A DNA stretch of 31,014 nt, from the NCBI GenBank assembly GCA_001584585.1, contig LSYV01000012.1, positions 863,552 to 894,565 of the forward strand, given 5' to 3'. Positions 21,112 to 31,014 of the stretch are shown here, in pieces. The position numbers and the translations under genes were made by a program. The notes beneath the pieces were generated by a model. That model was not told the origin of the DNA and did no database searches. It saw only the letters and a list, made by a program, of their open reading frames with translations. This DNA comes from Gonium pectorale (Eukaryota; Chlorophyta; Chlorophyceae; Chlamydomonadales; Volvocaceae). The stretch's first letter is position 1. Each line of letters starts with the position of its first letter.

Positions 21112-24100
21112 ATGCAATTCGCTGGACATTTTGGCGGGCTGGCGTGTCCTGCGCTGGCTGCGCATGTCCAGCCACGACGGCCCTATCTCCGGCCTGTGGG
21201 CCGCACATTCCTGGGCAAACCCAATGCGACATCAGCCGGTGGTAATGCTGGAAGCGCGGCTTCGGAGCAGCTCAGCCCAGAGGAGGAGGCCGCATACCAG
21301 GAGCTCATGGCGCAACGTCGGGCGGAGCGCAAGGCCTGGAAGATGGAGATGCGGCGGCGGGCCAAGTTTGACCCAATGTCAAGCCCTCAGCGCCCCATGT
21401 CTGCCGGCAACAGCGACGGCTCGGCTACTGGAAGCTCAGCAGCCGGTCCCGCCGCGGCAGCGGCGCCAGTGGCAGCGACGGAGGCAGCCCCGCCGCCGCC
21501 ACCTCTAAGCCGCCCGCGGCCCGTGGTGGCAGCGGCCGGGGTCGCCAACCCTGGAGCAGTGCAGACGCTGAGGGCAGGAATGTCCCGGCCGGCACCCCCA
21601 CCGCCGTCGGGCAGTGCTGGCAGCAGCGGCGGCGGCGCGACCGCCGCCGCCACAGCGGCGGCTGCCCCAATCGGAAGCGAGGACGACAGTCGGGATGTGC
21701 TCAAGCCAGCCGGCCGCAAGGCCGTACAAGCCGTACAGCACGACGATGATGACGACGACGATGACAGTGGCTTGGATTTGGAGGGCATGGCTGCGATGGC
21801 ACAGAAGATGTTTGATGAAAAGGACGACGACGATGGCGATGAGGGTGATAGCGAAGCGGCCGGCGACGGCAGCAGCAGCAGGAAGCGCACTCTCAGCAGC
21901 AAGACAGCCGCCCCCAAGAACAGCAAGGTGGCTGCCGCGTCTGGGTCTGGCCAAGCCCGACGTCCGGGCCTGTACGCGCCCAAACGCCAGCTCATGCCCA
22001 TCGCGCAGCTCCAGCGCCAGCGGGCGGCGGCAGCGGCGGAGGCGGCAGAGGCGGCGGCCGGAGCTGCCGGCAAGGCGGCGCCGGCGCCCGCTGGGCAGCG
22101 GGTCCCTGAGCAGCCGCGGCAGCAGGCGCGGCCCCAGGCGGCGCGGCCGCTCTCCGTGGCGAAGGCGGTGGAGGAGGCGATGCGGGAGCAGGAGGAGGAC
22201 GGGGCGGCGCCGGAGGAGGACGACGGCCTAGACTGGGATGCGCTGCAGGTGGGGCGATGAGGATGTACGCTGCGGAAAGAGGACGAGGACGGGGCAGGGT
22301 GTGGGAGAGGTCATGGCCACTGGGGGGCGCTGCGTGACGGTGCCTGGGGCGCTGGGGCCCTGCCGGGGGCACGGGGGGCCCTGAGGAGGCTGGAGGCAGT
22401 CTGACGCGAGCAGCTGTAGGCATGTGCCGGTCTGTTGTGCGTGCGGGGGGCCCGCAGGGCTGCACGAGGGCCGCACGGGGGCCACCGAGATGCGTCCGGC
22501 ACTCGAGAGGACAGGCATTGTGACGAGCTTGCGCCCTCACCCTACGTACTCCGTGCCCACATCCTGCCGTACCAGGCGTATGAGAAGTACGAGCAGTACG
22601 TCAATGAGGTGGCGGAGGACGAGCAAAAGGGTGCTCGAGCGGCTGCCCGCCGCGCCGCGTCTGCTTCCGCCTCCACCTCGTCGCCCTCGCCCGCAACCGC
22701 CGCGAAGCCGGCCGCCGCCGGGCGCTCCCGCGGCCGTCGCACCGCTGCTGCCGCCGCCAGCGACCCCTCGGACAAACTGGACGAGCAGCTTGACCGTTGG
22801 GAGCAACTGCTCAACTTCTTCGAGGTAGTTGAGCGGGACAGCAAGCGGGAAGAGGAGCGCCGGCGGCGCCGTGAAGAGGCTGAGGCGGCGGCGGCCGCCG
22901 CCGAGGAGGCCGTCGTTGGCAGCGGCGCCGCCGCCAAGGCAGCGGCCAAGAAGGCTGGGAGCGCCGCGGCCACTGCCGCCGGCAAGGCGCCAGCGGCGCT
23001 GAAGCGGCCCGGCAAAGCCGCCGGCGCTGCGGCGGCGGCGGCAGGGTCAGTCGGTGCTGCGTCCCTGGCGGCTGAGCTTGGGGTACTGGGGGACCTCTTT
23101 GGCGACGACGGGGACGCGGACGACGAGGGGCGCGGCGAGGTGGAGGTGGACTGGCAGGTGCGGTAGCGCCAGCTGGTGCCGGTGCCCCCAAGGCCTATGC
23201 CCTTTCGCGTCTGTGCCATATTCCGTGAGGGGTGAGATCCTGTGCCGCCCGTCCACACTGTTACCGGAGATTGGCCGGTGGCCGGTGCGCGCACGCGTCG
23301 AGGGCAGCCTCGCCACCGCCTCCGCCTCCTCCAAGCACCTGCGTGGTGCCCTCCTGCCCTACCACGCCGCGCCCGTCGCCCCCGTGCAATCCGCCTGCCC
23401 CTCACCCCTGCTTCCCTCTTCCCCGCCAACTTCGCCTGACCCTCCTCGCGCCCTGCATCAGTCCATGGAGCGCCTGTTCCTGGGCGATGGCTGGGAGGGC
23501 GAGCTGGCGGAGCTCAAGGCCCGCGTGGAGGCGGGCGCACGGGTGAGCGCACGGGGTCGCCACGCCGGGGCCGTCAGGGCCCCCTCCGGGCCCCGTCAGG
23601 CCGCGTGACATGGGGCCCGTCTCATCGCATCGATCAGATCAGGGCAAGGCACATACGGGGTCGAGCGCACGGTTGTGCAACACGCGTGGCAGCGCGTTGG
23701 GCTGGTATGCAGGCTCGGGCTCCGTCAGGTAGTAGCGCCCGCGCAGCCAGGAACGGCCGCCGCCGGCCGGGCCTCCGCGAGCCCTTGCCGTCTCGTAGTG
23801 TCAGTATGGACGGGCCACCGACCATAAAACCCCAACTAGCAGCAAGGCTTGCAGACGAACATCAACTGGCCCCGGCCCGGCCCGGCCCCGAATCCACGCA
23901 TCCGGCGGCCACTCGCAGGAAGCCGAAGCAGCCATCGCGGCGCAGGAGGGCGGCGAGGACAGCGCCGTGGAGCCCTGGCGCGACGAGGTGCGGGTGGGGA
24001 GGGGTCAAAGGCGGCCCCACCAGAGAAATTCGGGGCACATGCCGTCCCAATGAGGTGTGGGGAAAGGCGCAGGGAAATGCGGGTGGGTTGCGCGCACTGG

Positions 24101-25537
24101 GCCGTGCAGCCGTGTGGAGTGCCAGGAGGGTGCCTGGCTGCCCCCCGCCCCGGGAGACTGCGAGTCTTCCCCCTTTAGGTCCGTCCGCATACGGTAACCC
24201 GTTGGCGCGGCGCTCATCGGAAACCTACCCAGAGCTCACCCACCCTCGTGACATGTTGCATGGGTTTGTTTCATGTCCTTGTTACATCTTAACATGTTAC
24301 ACTTCGGGCGCAGGTGAGCACGCTGCTTCTGGGCCTGGTGGAGATCAGCGCCAAGAGGTACCTGGGGCGCAGCCTGCTGGCGCAGACACCCGCGGCAGCT
24401 GCAGCCGCCGCCGCCGGCGCCGCCGCTCCGGCACCTGCGGGCCAGCCCGCGCTGAGCGAGGAAGAGCGCGCTGCGGCGTTCTGGGAGGCGCCGTTCCTAT
24501 TGCTGGTGCAGGTGGGCGTGGCGGTCGGAAAACGTTCTTGCTAGGTGCAGTAGGGCGTGGCGGCCGCGCTCCTGCTGGGGGCCTAGCAGGGAACGGGGCT
24601 TCGCCGAGCACTGTGACTGGAACTGGGCGTTTGCTCGAATCGCTCACGCTGCGTTGCGTTGGGTTGGATAAAGCGTTATCAATACGCCCAAGCCTTCCTC
24701 GTAGTGAGTACGGTACCGTACGCTTCACGTCTTTGCCTCGCCCTTCATTCGTGCAACCCAACCATGTCTCACCAGGACGACTCGGCGGACCCGCTTCTTG
24801 AGTACTGCAACCGGGAGGCGCTGGCGGCGCTGGGGCTGCCCAGCTTCGAGGAGGCGACTGCGGGGCTGCAGGTGGCCTCGCTGCTGGACGCGCAGCACCC
24901 CGCCTCGGAGCAGGAGTGGCTGTGGGGCAGTGCCGAGGTAGCGGAGCGGGCAGAGAGGTGCGGGCGTCCCTGGCGGGTTAGGGCTGGTGCGGGCCAGAGG
25001 GGGGGAGGGGGGTCTGCGGTGGCTTCCGACGCAGCCGGGACAGTGGGTCCTGCGGGGACCCAGACTCCTGCGCCTGCCCGGCGGACTTCCCAGGCTGGGA
25101 TGGAAGGTGAACTAGAGCGCGTGGCGATTGGCGATTGGCGTGGCAGGGAGTTAAGCAAGGACTTTGACGCCCGCCCGCTTGCTTCCAGGCACCTACCTCA
25201 CCTCACCTCACCAGCTCCCCTGGTGGGAACAGCCGTTAGAATCCCATTAGCCCGTTACCCACCTCTCTCTCTCTCCAGCCGCTCAGCGTCCCATCTCCCC
25301 AACTCCCCCACAACCTGCCATAACCGCCACTGCTGCTGCTGCCGCTCCCGCTGCTGCTCCCGCCCCAGGGTGACCACCATCCCCTCCCTGCGGCTGCGCG
25401 GCCCCGGCCCCGGCTGCCGGCCGCTGCTGGCGAGCAACGTGACGCTGTTCAGTGTGGACTCGCTGGAGGGGGAGCCTATCGCCACCGCGCTGCTCGCAGA
25501 GAGCTGGCGGGAGCTGGCGGACGGGGAGGAGGCGTAG
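21112..25537 (+). CDS. Unrecognised acidic, coiled-coil protein (7 exons, 805 aa)
   Basis: Exons are 21112-22248, 22576-23157, 23462-23542, 23919-23987, 24314-24511, 24776-24957 and 25369-25537. All introns are GT-AG and phases agree. The first 51 residues have no Asp or Glu and several Arg, as in an organelle-targeting peptide. Then come a charged helix (about 56-87, PEEEAAYQELMAQRRAERKA), an alanine/proline-rich linker, an acidic block with eight Asp (211-218), LYAPKRQLMPIAQLQRQR (287-304), a predicted coiled coil near 446-491 (EQLDRWEQLLNFFEVVERD), and a better-conserved-looking C-terminal third (574-805) with MERLFLGDGWEGELAELKA and PLLEYCNREALAALGLPSFEEA. No enzyme motif is visible and I do not recognise the family. 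The start is the first ATG of the frame. Exon 2 could begin slightly upstream, and exon 7 has an in-frame alternative acceptor at 25279. Confidence 0.72.
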
Positions 25538-26844
25538 GCCGAGTCCAGCTGAGGGCAGGCGCGGTCACGGGCGTGGGTGGTTGGCCGTAGGGCGTGTGTG
25601 TTGGAGCTGCGGGGCGTGCGGGCCGAGCCGCGTGGCGGGCCAGGCAGTGGTGCAGCAACGTCGGCCGCACAAGCCCTTGAGCTCATGGCTTCCTTGGAGT
25701 GTACACGGCTGCTTCGCTGATGCACGCCGCAGAGAGAGAGTGTGCGTGTGTATGTGTGGTGTCTGTGAGTAGGGATGTCTGGGTTTGAAAGCGCTGCTCT
25801 CGCAGCCGGGCTGTTGGAGCGGGAAGGGAGCAATGTTTGGGCAGATTCCGTGCGCTCGATGCAGGCCATCTTCCCTGATGTAGACGCGCGTTTAGAGGCA
25901 GCGCGTTGCTACAGCGGCGCCGTGGGTGCGGGCGCTTTGACGCGATGCGAAGGATGCGCTCGCTAGATTGACCATGACAGCAAGTCAGGTGGGAAATGCT
26001 GACGCCGTTGGCAGTCAGAGCCTGTAGAGCGACGTGGGCTATTTGGCGCGATGCGCTTGTACTGCGCAGCCGTGGACCAGGGCTTGGCTTGGATCGGCAA
26101 GCCGCGCGTGCGGGAGGAAAGCAGTCTAGCGGTGGATAGCCGTTACCGTATGTAGCCGTGTCTATAGTAAAATCAGAAAACTTCAGGGAAAGAAGCCATA
26201 TCCACGGACGTGGCATGCCGTAAAGCACGCCGTTAGCATGCCGTGGTACCAGCAGGGCGGGTTGATACGTGGCCATGAGGACGCTGCGGACGGTGAGCGA
26301 GACGGACCTTCTCGTTCCAAAGGGACCTGTTGTCGAACTCTGCGCTGTGTGGACCGCAATGGACCGCGCAGGTACCAGCATCGACACGCACACACGCCGG
26401 CACCACGCGGGAGGGAAACCCCCCAGCGCGGTGGACCAGCTGTAGTGTAGAGACGCACCTCGTCTAGAGCGCTTAAAGGCCAAACACATCATGCGGCGGA
26501 CCTTCGCTGTGAGACGCACACGACGTGAGGGTTTCAACCCATGCCCACGCACGCGGCCATTCCAGATGTATCATAACTTGAGGCCGTTCTGGTGAGTCCA
26601 CCTCTGTTTCCGGGCGACCAGCATGGAAGCGTGCAACATACGTTCGACAAATCCCCCCAACATATCACAGAGCAATTGATGTCTCCGTCCGCATTTTGTA
26701 GAATGCACAAAATGGAGTCAAGGAGGGTGGAAGCCCACCGCCGCCCAACAACGCACAACCGTACGAGGGCCTCAATTTGAGAAGTCATGCGGAATGCCAA
26801 TTTTTACATATCGACATAGAATTGTCTTCGCTGCTCTATTGCTT
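25538..26844. other. 3' flank of the unknown gene and upstream region of the OPR-like gene
   Basis: No gene is supported. A TG-rich stretch near 25738-25770 resembles volvocine 3'UTR sequence. I found no exact TGTAA signal after the stop at 25537. The part from about 26570 to 26840 is more AT-rich than its surroundings and probably contains the promoter of the downstream gene. Confidence 0.5.
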
Positions 26845-26871
26845 ATGTGCTCGGCGTTAGCAGACCGCTAG
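26845..26871 (+). other. Possible upstream ORF, 8 codons
   Basis: An ATG at 26845 opens a frame encoding MCSALADR and stops at 26871, 62 bp before the chosen start of the OPR-like gene. If transcription begins upstream of 26845 it would be a short uORF. The transcription start is not known. Confidence 0.3.
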
Positions 26872-26933
26872 CTCGCAAGAGCCTTGCCTGCCACAACCAA
26901 CTCGGGGCCTACTTTCGTCTCAATTGGCGGAGA

Positions 26934-29915
26934 ATGAGGGCTCATATAGAGGCTCGCATGCTGGGGCGTGATGCTGGGCGACTTCACGTGCTCCGAGCTT
27001 GCGGCCGCCGGCTGCCTGCCTTCCGCCAGCACAGGAGCAGCGTGCAGGTGGCAAGCATAGCCGACCACCCAACATCGGCTGAGAGTGACAATGCCGCGCT
27101 TCTGGAGAGAATTGCCAGCAGCGGCCTCGCAACCACAAGCGAGCATGCCGCAGCTCCGGCACGCGCCGGCCGCAACAAACGCTCGACCACCGCGGGCGAC
27201 AAGGACACGAGCCCCGCCGCAGAAGCTCAGAACGACGCAAAGAGCTCGGCAAGCTCCGGCAAGAACCGCAGCTCTGAGGGCGGACGACGCCCAAAGAACG
27301 GCTTCGACGCCCGCCTATACACCAGTCAGCTCTCGGCCGCGGGCTCGCTGGCGGAGCTGCAGGTGTTGTTTGAGTTCGGTCGCAGCGCCAACCTCAATTC
27401 AATCCACGTTGCCACGCTCTGGACTCGCCTTGCCAAGCTGGCGTCAGGCGAGGCGGCCGCTGCGGGGTTTGCGGGGGCTGTGGCAGGGACAGGGCCGAAG
27501 GCGGCGGGCCCCTCTGACCTGACGCCCGAAGAAGTCGCGGCGCTGCCCGTGTTTGTGGCGGCCCTCGAGGACGTGACGACAGCGGAGCAGCTGGAGGGAA
27601 TGCAGGCGCGCGGCCTTGCCAACGTGGTCTGGGCGGCAGCCAAGCTCAAGCCCCGCAAGCGGGAGGCCGGGGAAGGAGAGGCTCAAGGTCTCGGGGCAGA
27701 CGCTGCTGCCGCGGCGCCGGAGGCGGCTAGCGGCTCCCCACTCGCTGCAGAGCAGCCGCAGGGGGGGCAGGAGGGACAGCAAGAGCAGCGCCAGGCGCGA
27801 CCCGCCCGCATCCGCGGGGGCAAGACGGCCCTGGCGGCTGCAGCCGCTGCGGCGGCCGCTGCCGCTGCCGCTGCGGCGCCACCATCAGGCCAGCTCCCCA
27901 CCACGCTTGTGTCGGATCGCCTGCTGGCCGCCTGGGCCGTAGCCGCGAACCGCAAGTTGGCTGACTTCAACATGCAGGTGGGTTGGAGTGGCCCCTTTGG
28001 TTACCCTGGGTGGGCCCGGGTCGATGAGTTCTGTCGCGTGATTGGGAGCAGCTCCTTTGTGGATTGGTTCAGAGCTGCCCAGATGGCTTTCGGGCTGCGT
28101 CGGAAAGTCGCGTTGGGTTCGTGGGGCGGCGTCTTGGTCAGACCGCTCCAACTCAGCTTAGGCGTAGGGGCGTTTGCCGGCTACGCCTTGCGTGTGTCGG
28201 CATGCTAGGAGTGAGCTGCCGGTGCTTTGCTGAAGCCTGGGGGTTTCAGGGTTGCATTGATGGTGGGAACGGTGCCAAGTCAGCTTGTGGCCGTCATAAG
28301 TTCCCCTTTGGGGTCCTGTTCCAACCAAGGAACCGATTACGTGCCACATGTTTCAGGCTTCCAGGCCCTGCAATCTTTGCACTCCAAGATGTCGTGAATG
28401 GCCAGCGTGAAGATGGAACTGGGCTGCATTCATGCCGACCCACAAACGCTGCTCCATCACACCGCACTCGTTGCGGCCGTTGCCGCTCCGCTCGTCTCCC
28501 GCCCCGCCCCGCCCCGCCCCGCCCCGCCCCGCCCCAAGCCACATCTCACCCACATCACGTCGTGATGCGCATCAGAAATTGGAGCATGACCCCCCCCCAT
28601 AACACACACACACGCCTCTCCGGATGTTTTTACCGCATGCCTGCCTATATCGCACTGTCATGCATAGATCTTCTATATCATATAGAACACACACACGCCT
28701 CTCCGGTCTTTCCCCATTGCACGCGCATCCTCCGCCAACTTCCGCCCCATGACCCCCGCCACCCCCCGCCGCCACCCGCCGCAGGACATCTCGAACGTGT
28801 TGTGGGCCCTGGGTCAGCTGAACCTCCAGCCCCCCGGCCTCTTCATGCGCCAGATTGCGGTAGCGCTGCTTAAGGAGCTGCCCCGCGCCGACCGGCCGCA
28901 GCAGCTCTCCAACGTGCTGCTGGGCCTGGCCAACCTCCGCCACGCGCCGCCCATCCGCGACTTCTGGCCGCGCCTGTGGGAGGCCCTCCAGCGCGTGGTG
29001 CTGGCCGAGCAGCGCGTGCCCGACGTCCAGGCGGTGTCCAACTCGCTGTGGGCGCTGGGGACCCTGGCGGCGCACTGCCCCGACGCCGCGCCGGGCGGCC
29101 CGGCGGCGCCGCCCAAGGAGCTCATCAGCCGCGCGGTGTTCCGCGCGGTCCAGTGGGGCGACCGCTTGAGCCCGACGCAGGTGCAGGACGTGCTGACGTC
29201 GCTACCGCGCCTGGGATGGCGGCCCTCGGACCTGCAGGCGAGCAAGCTGCTGACGCTGTCGCTGCGCGCTGTGCCGCGCTGCGATGCGCCCGCGTTGTCC
29301 AACATGCTGTACGCACTGAACAGCGTGCGCGTGCGGCCGGGCCGTGCCTGGATGGGCAAGCTGCTGGGGGCGTTCCACAAGCGGCTGCCCGAGGCGAGCA
29401 CCGAGTCCGTGGCGCGGCTGCTGTTCTGCCTAGCGGGCATGTACCACGAGCCGCCGAGCTGGATGCCTGAGGTGTGGGCTAAGCTGGGACGGGAGGCCCG
29501 GCTGATGCAGGCGACGGACATTGCGTTCTCGCTGCTGGCCGTGAAGCGGTTATATCCGCAGCTGCTGCCGTCGGAGGCGGCGGAGACCCCAGAGGCGGAG
29601 AGCGAGGCCGAGGCCAAGGCGGAGGCGGAGGCAGCCGACGGCGAGGGGGACACAGCGGCGACGGGGGAGGTGGAGGTGGTGGAGGGCACGCAGGCAGAGC
29701 CCGCGACGGCACGGCGGAGCTTCCGCCACCCGCCGCCGCGGGAGCTGTTGGTTACGCTGCGCGACGCGTGGGTTGGCTGCGGCTCTGAGGCGCAGCTATC
29801 GGTAGTGTTTGGGTTCCGCGCGACGGTGCAGGAGTTTTTGGATGAGGTGCTGGCGGGGGCGGGGAAACAGGAGCAAGGGCAGGAGGAGGCGAGCGGTGAG
29901 GCGGGTGCGGCCTGA
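26934..29915 (+). CDS. OPR/RAP-like helical repeat protein, probably organellar (2 exons, 724 aa)
   Basis: Exons 26934-27977 and 28785-29915 join in phase 0 across an 807-nt intron. The Arg-rich N-terminus (LGRDAGRLHVLRACGRRLPAFR) looks like a plastid or mitochondrial targeting peptide. The body holds repeated motifs of the type xxNxLWALxxLxxxP: LANVVWAAAKLKP (228-240), ISNVLWALGQLNL (350-362), LSNVLLGLANLRHAPP (389-404), VSNSLWALGTLA (432-443), VQDVLTSLPRLGW (481-493), LSNMLYALNSVRV (519-531), VARLLFCLAGMYHEPP (557-572) and IAFSLLAVKRLYP (594-606). Several are spaced 37-42 residues apart, near the 38-residue octotricopeptide repeat of algal organelle RNA factors. Poly-Ala (301-315) and an acidic stretch (615-650) interrupt the array. 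The target RNA cannot be read from sequence. The start is the first in-frame ATG; the frame extends upstream only to a GTG. Confidence 0.83.
28501..28535. repeat. GCCCC pentanucleotide repeat, seven units
   Basis: Seven perfect GCCCC units in the intron of the OPR-like gene. The opposite strand has seven runs of four G and could form a G-quadruplex; the coding-strand transcript is C-rich. Confidence 0.95.
28604..28706. repeat. 20-bp direct repeat within the OPR-like gene intron
   Basis: ACACACACACGCCTCTCCGG occurs at 28604-28623 and 28687-28706, 83 bp apart, in the same orientation and close to the acceptor at 28784. Confidence 0.9.
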
Positions 29916-30635
29916 TCAGCGGGAGGGTCTCGTAGGCAGGGAGAGGTGCAGCATGCGGGGTAGGCGTTGGGACCTGTGGTGAGGGGTTGCATTCGGTCGC
30001 ATAGTGTAGGGGCACGCCACGGCATGATTGACTGGAGCAAAGCACGACTGGGCCGCACGCAACTGGTGCGGACTCAAGCGTGCACCGGAGGGGCATCGGC
30101 AAGTCCTGCGCCCTGTGACCGAGTACGTTCAGCGGGGCAGCCGGTTGCTGGGCACTTGGTCCGTGCGCGCAGGTCGCCCTCGTGGAGAGGGGGCAGGGGA
30201 TGTCGTGGCTGCCAGGAGATGCACGGCCCAAGCGTACGGGTGTGGCAGAGTTAATGCAGACTGGCCAATGCGCCCAGATTTGGTGTGACACGGTGTTGGT
30301 TGGCCAGAGTCCTTTGGGATGCTGAGGCTCGCGTGGCTGCTGTGGTGCTTGATGGTGAGTTCAGATGGGAGGCGCGTGGCGTGCCTTTCTTCTTTCGGAT
30401 ATTTAGGTGCGCCTGGGGATTCGGTTCTGGGTGTACCTGTCCCAGACAGGACCAGGCTTGGCGCGGTCGCTGCTCCGGCGCCTTTCCCATTGGCCCTTCC
30501 TTCTTCGCGAGGGGCGTGGGTTGCACCCTCCGGGTTGCGGCCGGCGTGCCGACCCAGCTGAGAGCGAACGGTGGTGCGTTGCCTACTACTTGCCGTAGGC
30601 ACCGACCCGACTGCTTGTAACGACCTACAACTGTG
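29916..30635 (+). other. Candidate 3'UTR of the OPR-like gene
   Basis: The region after the stop codon has no supported coding frame, and the first TGTAA on this strand lies at 30616-30620. A UTR of about 0.7 kb is ordinary for these algae. Confidence 0.55.
30616..30620 (+). terminator. TGTAA polyadenylation signal (OPR-like gene)
   Basis: TGTAA in CTGCTTGTAACGACC, about 700 nt after the stop codon at 29915. Cleavage would be expected near 30630-30640. Confidence 0.55.
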
Positions 30636-30639
30636 TGGT

Positions 30640-31014
30640 AGAACTTGCATCGCACGGTGGGGTCCGGGCTGCCGGGCGCAACGGCAGCACCCATCATGGC
30701 TCTCAGCGTCAGGGGTGCATAGGTGCTGCATGAATTCCGTGCTGGTTGAGGGGCGGTCGGCAGTCGGCGGGGTTGGTCGTGTGTGAGTGCGGCTGACTAA
30801 TCATCCACACTTTTGCTGTTAGCTCTTGCCACCAGCGGCCTTCGCCGTCCGGCCTCCCACGCCTGGGCTTTCCCAACTAGCTCCGAGCAGTGGAGCCAAG
30901 CGAGGGACACGCCCGCAGCGTCGCAACGCGGCGCACTGCCTTCCTTCACTCCCTCAAGGACACTGGTGGAGAGGGGTGGAGTGGCGTCCCATGCGCGCCA
31001 TGCGCCACACATTT
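30640..31014. other. Right end, nothing recognised
   Basis: Only short overlapping frames occur, with no protein-like motif or splice pattern that I can support. Confidence 0.5.

Noticed and set aside
26847..26933. N-terminal extension of the OPR-like protein
   Set aside because: The upstream in-frame codon is GTG. The first ATG in frame is 26934.

Overview
The window looks like nuclear DNA of a volvocine or Chlamydomonas-type green alga (Chlamydomonadales). It is GC-rich. Its protein genes are broken by many short GT-AG introns, often with GTGAGC or GTGCGT donors, and alanine-rich low-complexity stretches interrupt conserved domains. Candidate TGTAA polyadenylation signals are present. Two products also fit: a granule-bound starch synthase with the long C-terminal tail known from Chlamydomonas, and an OPR-like repeat protein of the kind expanded in these algae. 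All gene models were spliced by eye from reading frame, intron phase and family similarity, with no transcript data.

Layout, left to right. At 48-395 (minus) there is one probable exon of an unrecognised gene that continues beyond the left edge. Its codon use is less GC-rich than its neighbours. Positions 396-5050 hold no gene I can support. At 6212-10645 (minus) is a 9-exon granule-bound starch synthase (STA2/GBSSI type, 738 aa) with a TATA box upstream and a long candidate 3'UTR. Positions 10740-13246 are intergenic sequence plus the 3' flank of the next gene. At 13247-20651 (minus) is a 14-exon USP39/SAD1 homologue (601 aa), a catalytically dead ubiquitin-protease-like spliceosome protein. 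It has a 1.9-kb first intron, and intron 10 holds a 40-N assembly gap. A 460-bp region separates it from a head-to-head neighbour at 21112-25537 (plus), a 7-exon gene for an 805-residue acidic, coiled-coil-containing protein of unknown function. At 26934-29915 (plus) is a 2-exon gene for a 724-residue protein with about eight helical OPR/RAP-like repeats, probably an organellar RNA-binding factor. The last 0.4 kb holds nothing recognised.

The genes are independent nuclear loci with separate jobs: amylose synthesis in the plastid, pre-mRNA splicing, an unknown role, and probable organelle RNA metabolism. I see no operon, prokaryotic mobile element, CRISPR array, tRNA or rRNA. The most novel content is the unrecognised 805-aa protein, the uncharacterised OPR-like protein, the odd left-edge exon, and several in-frame alternative splice choices.
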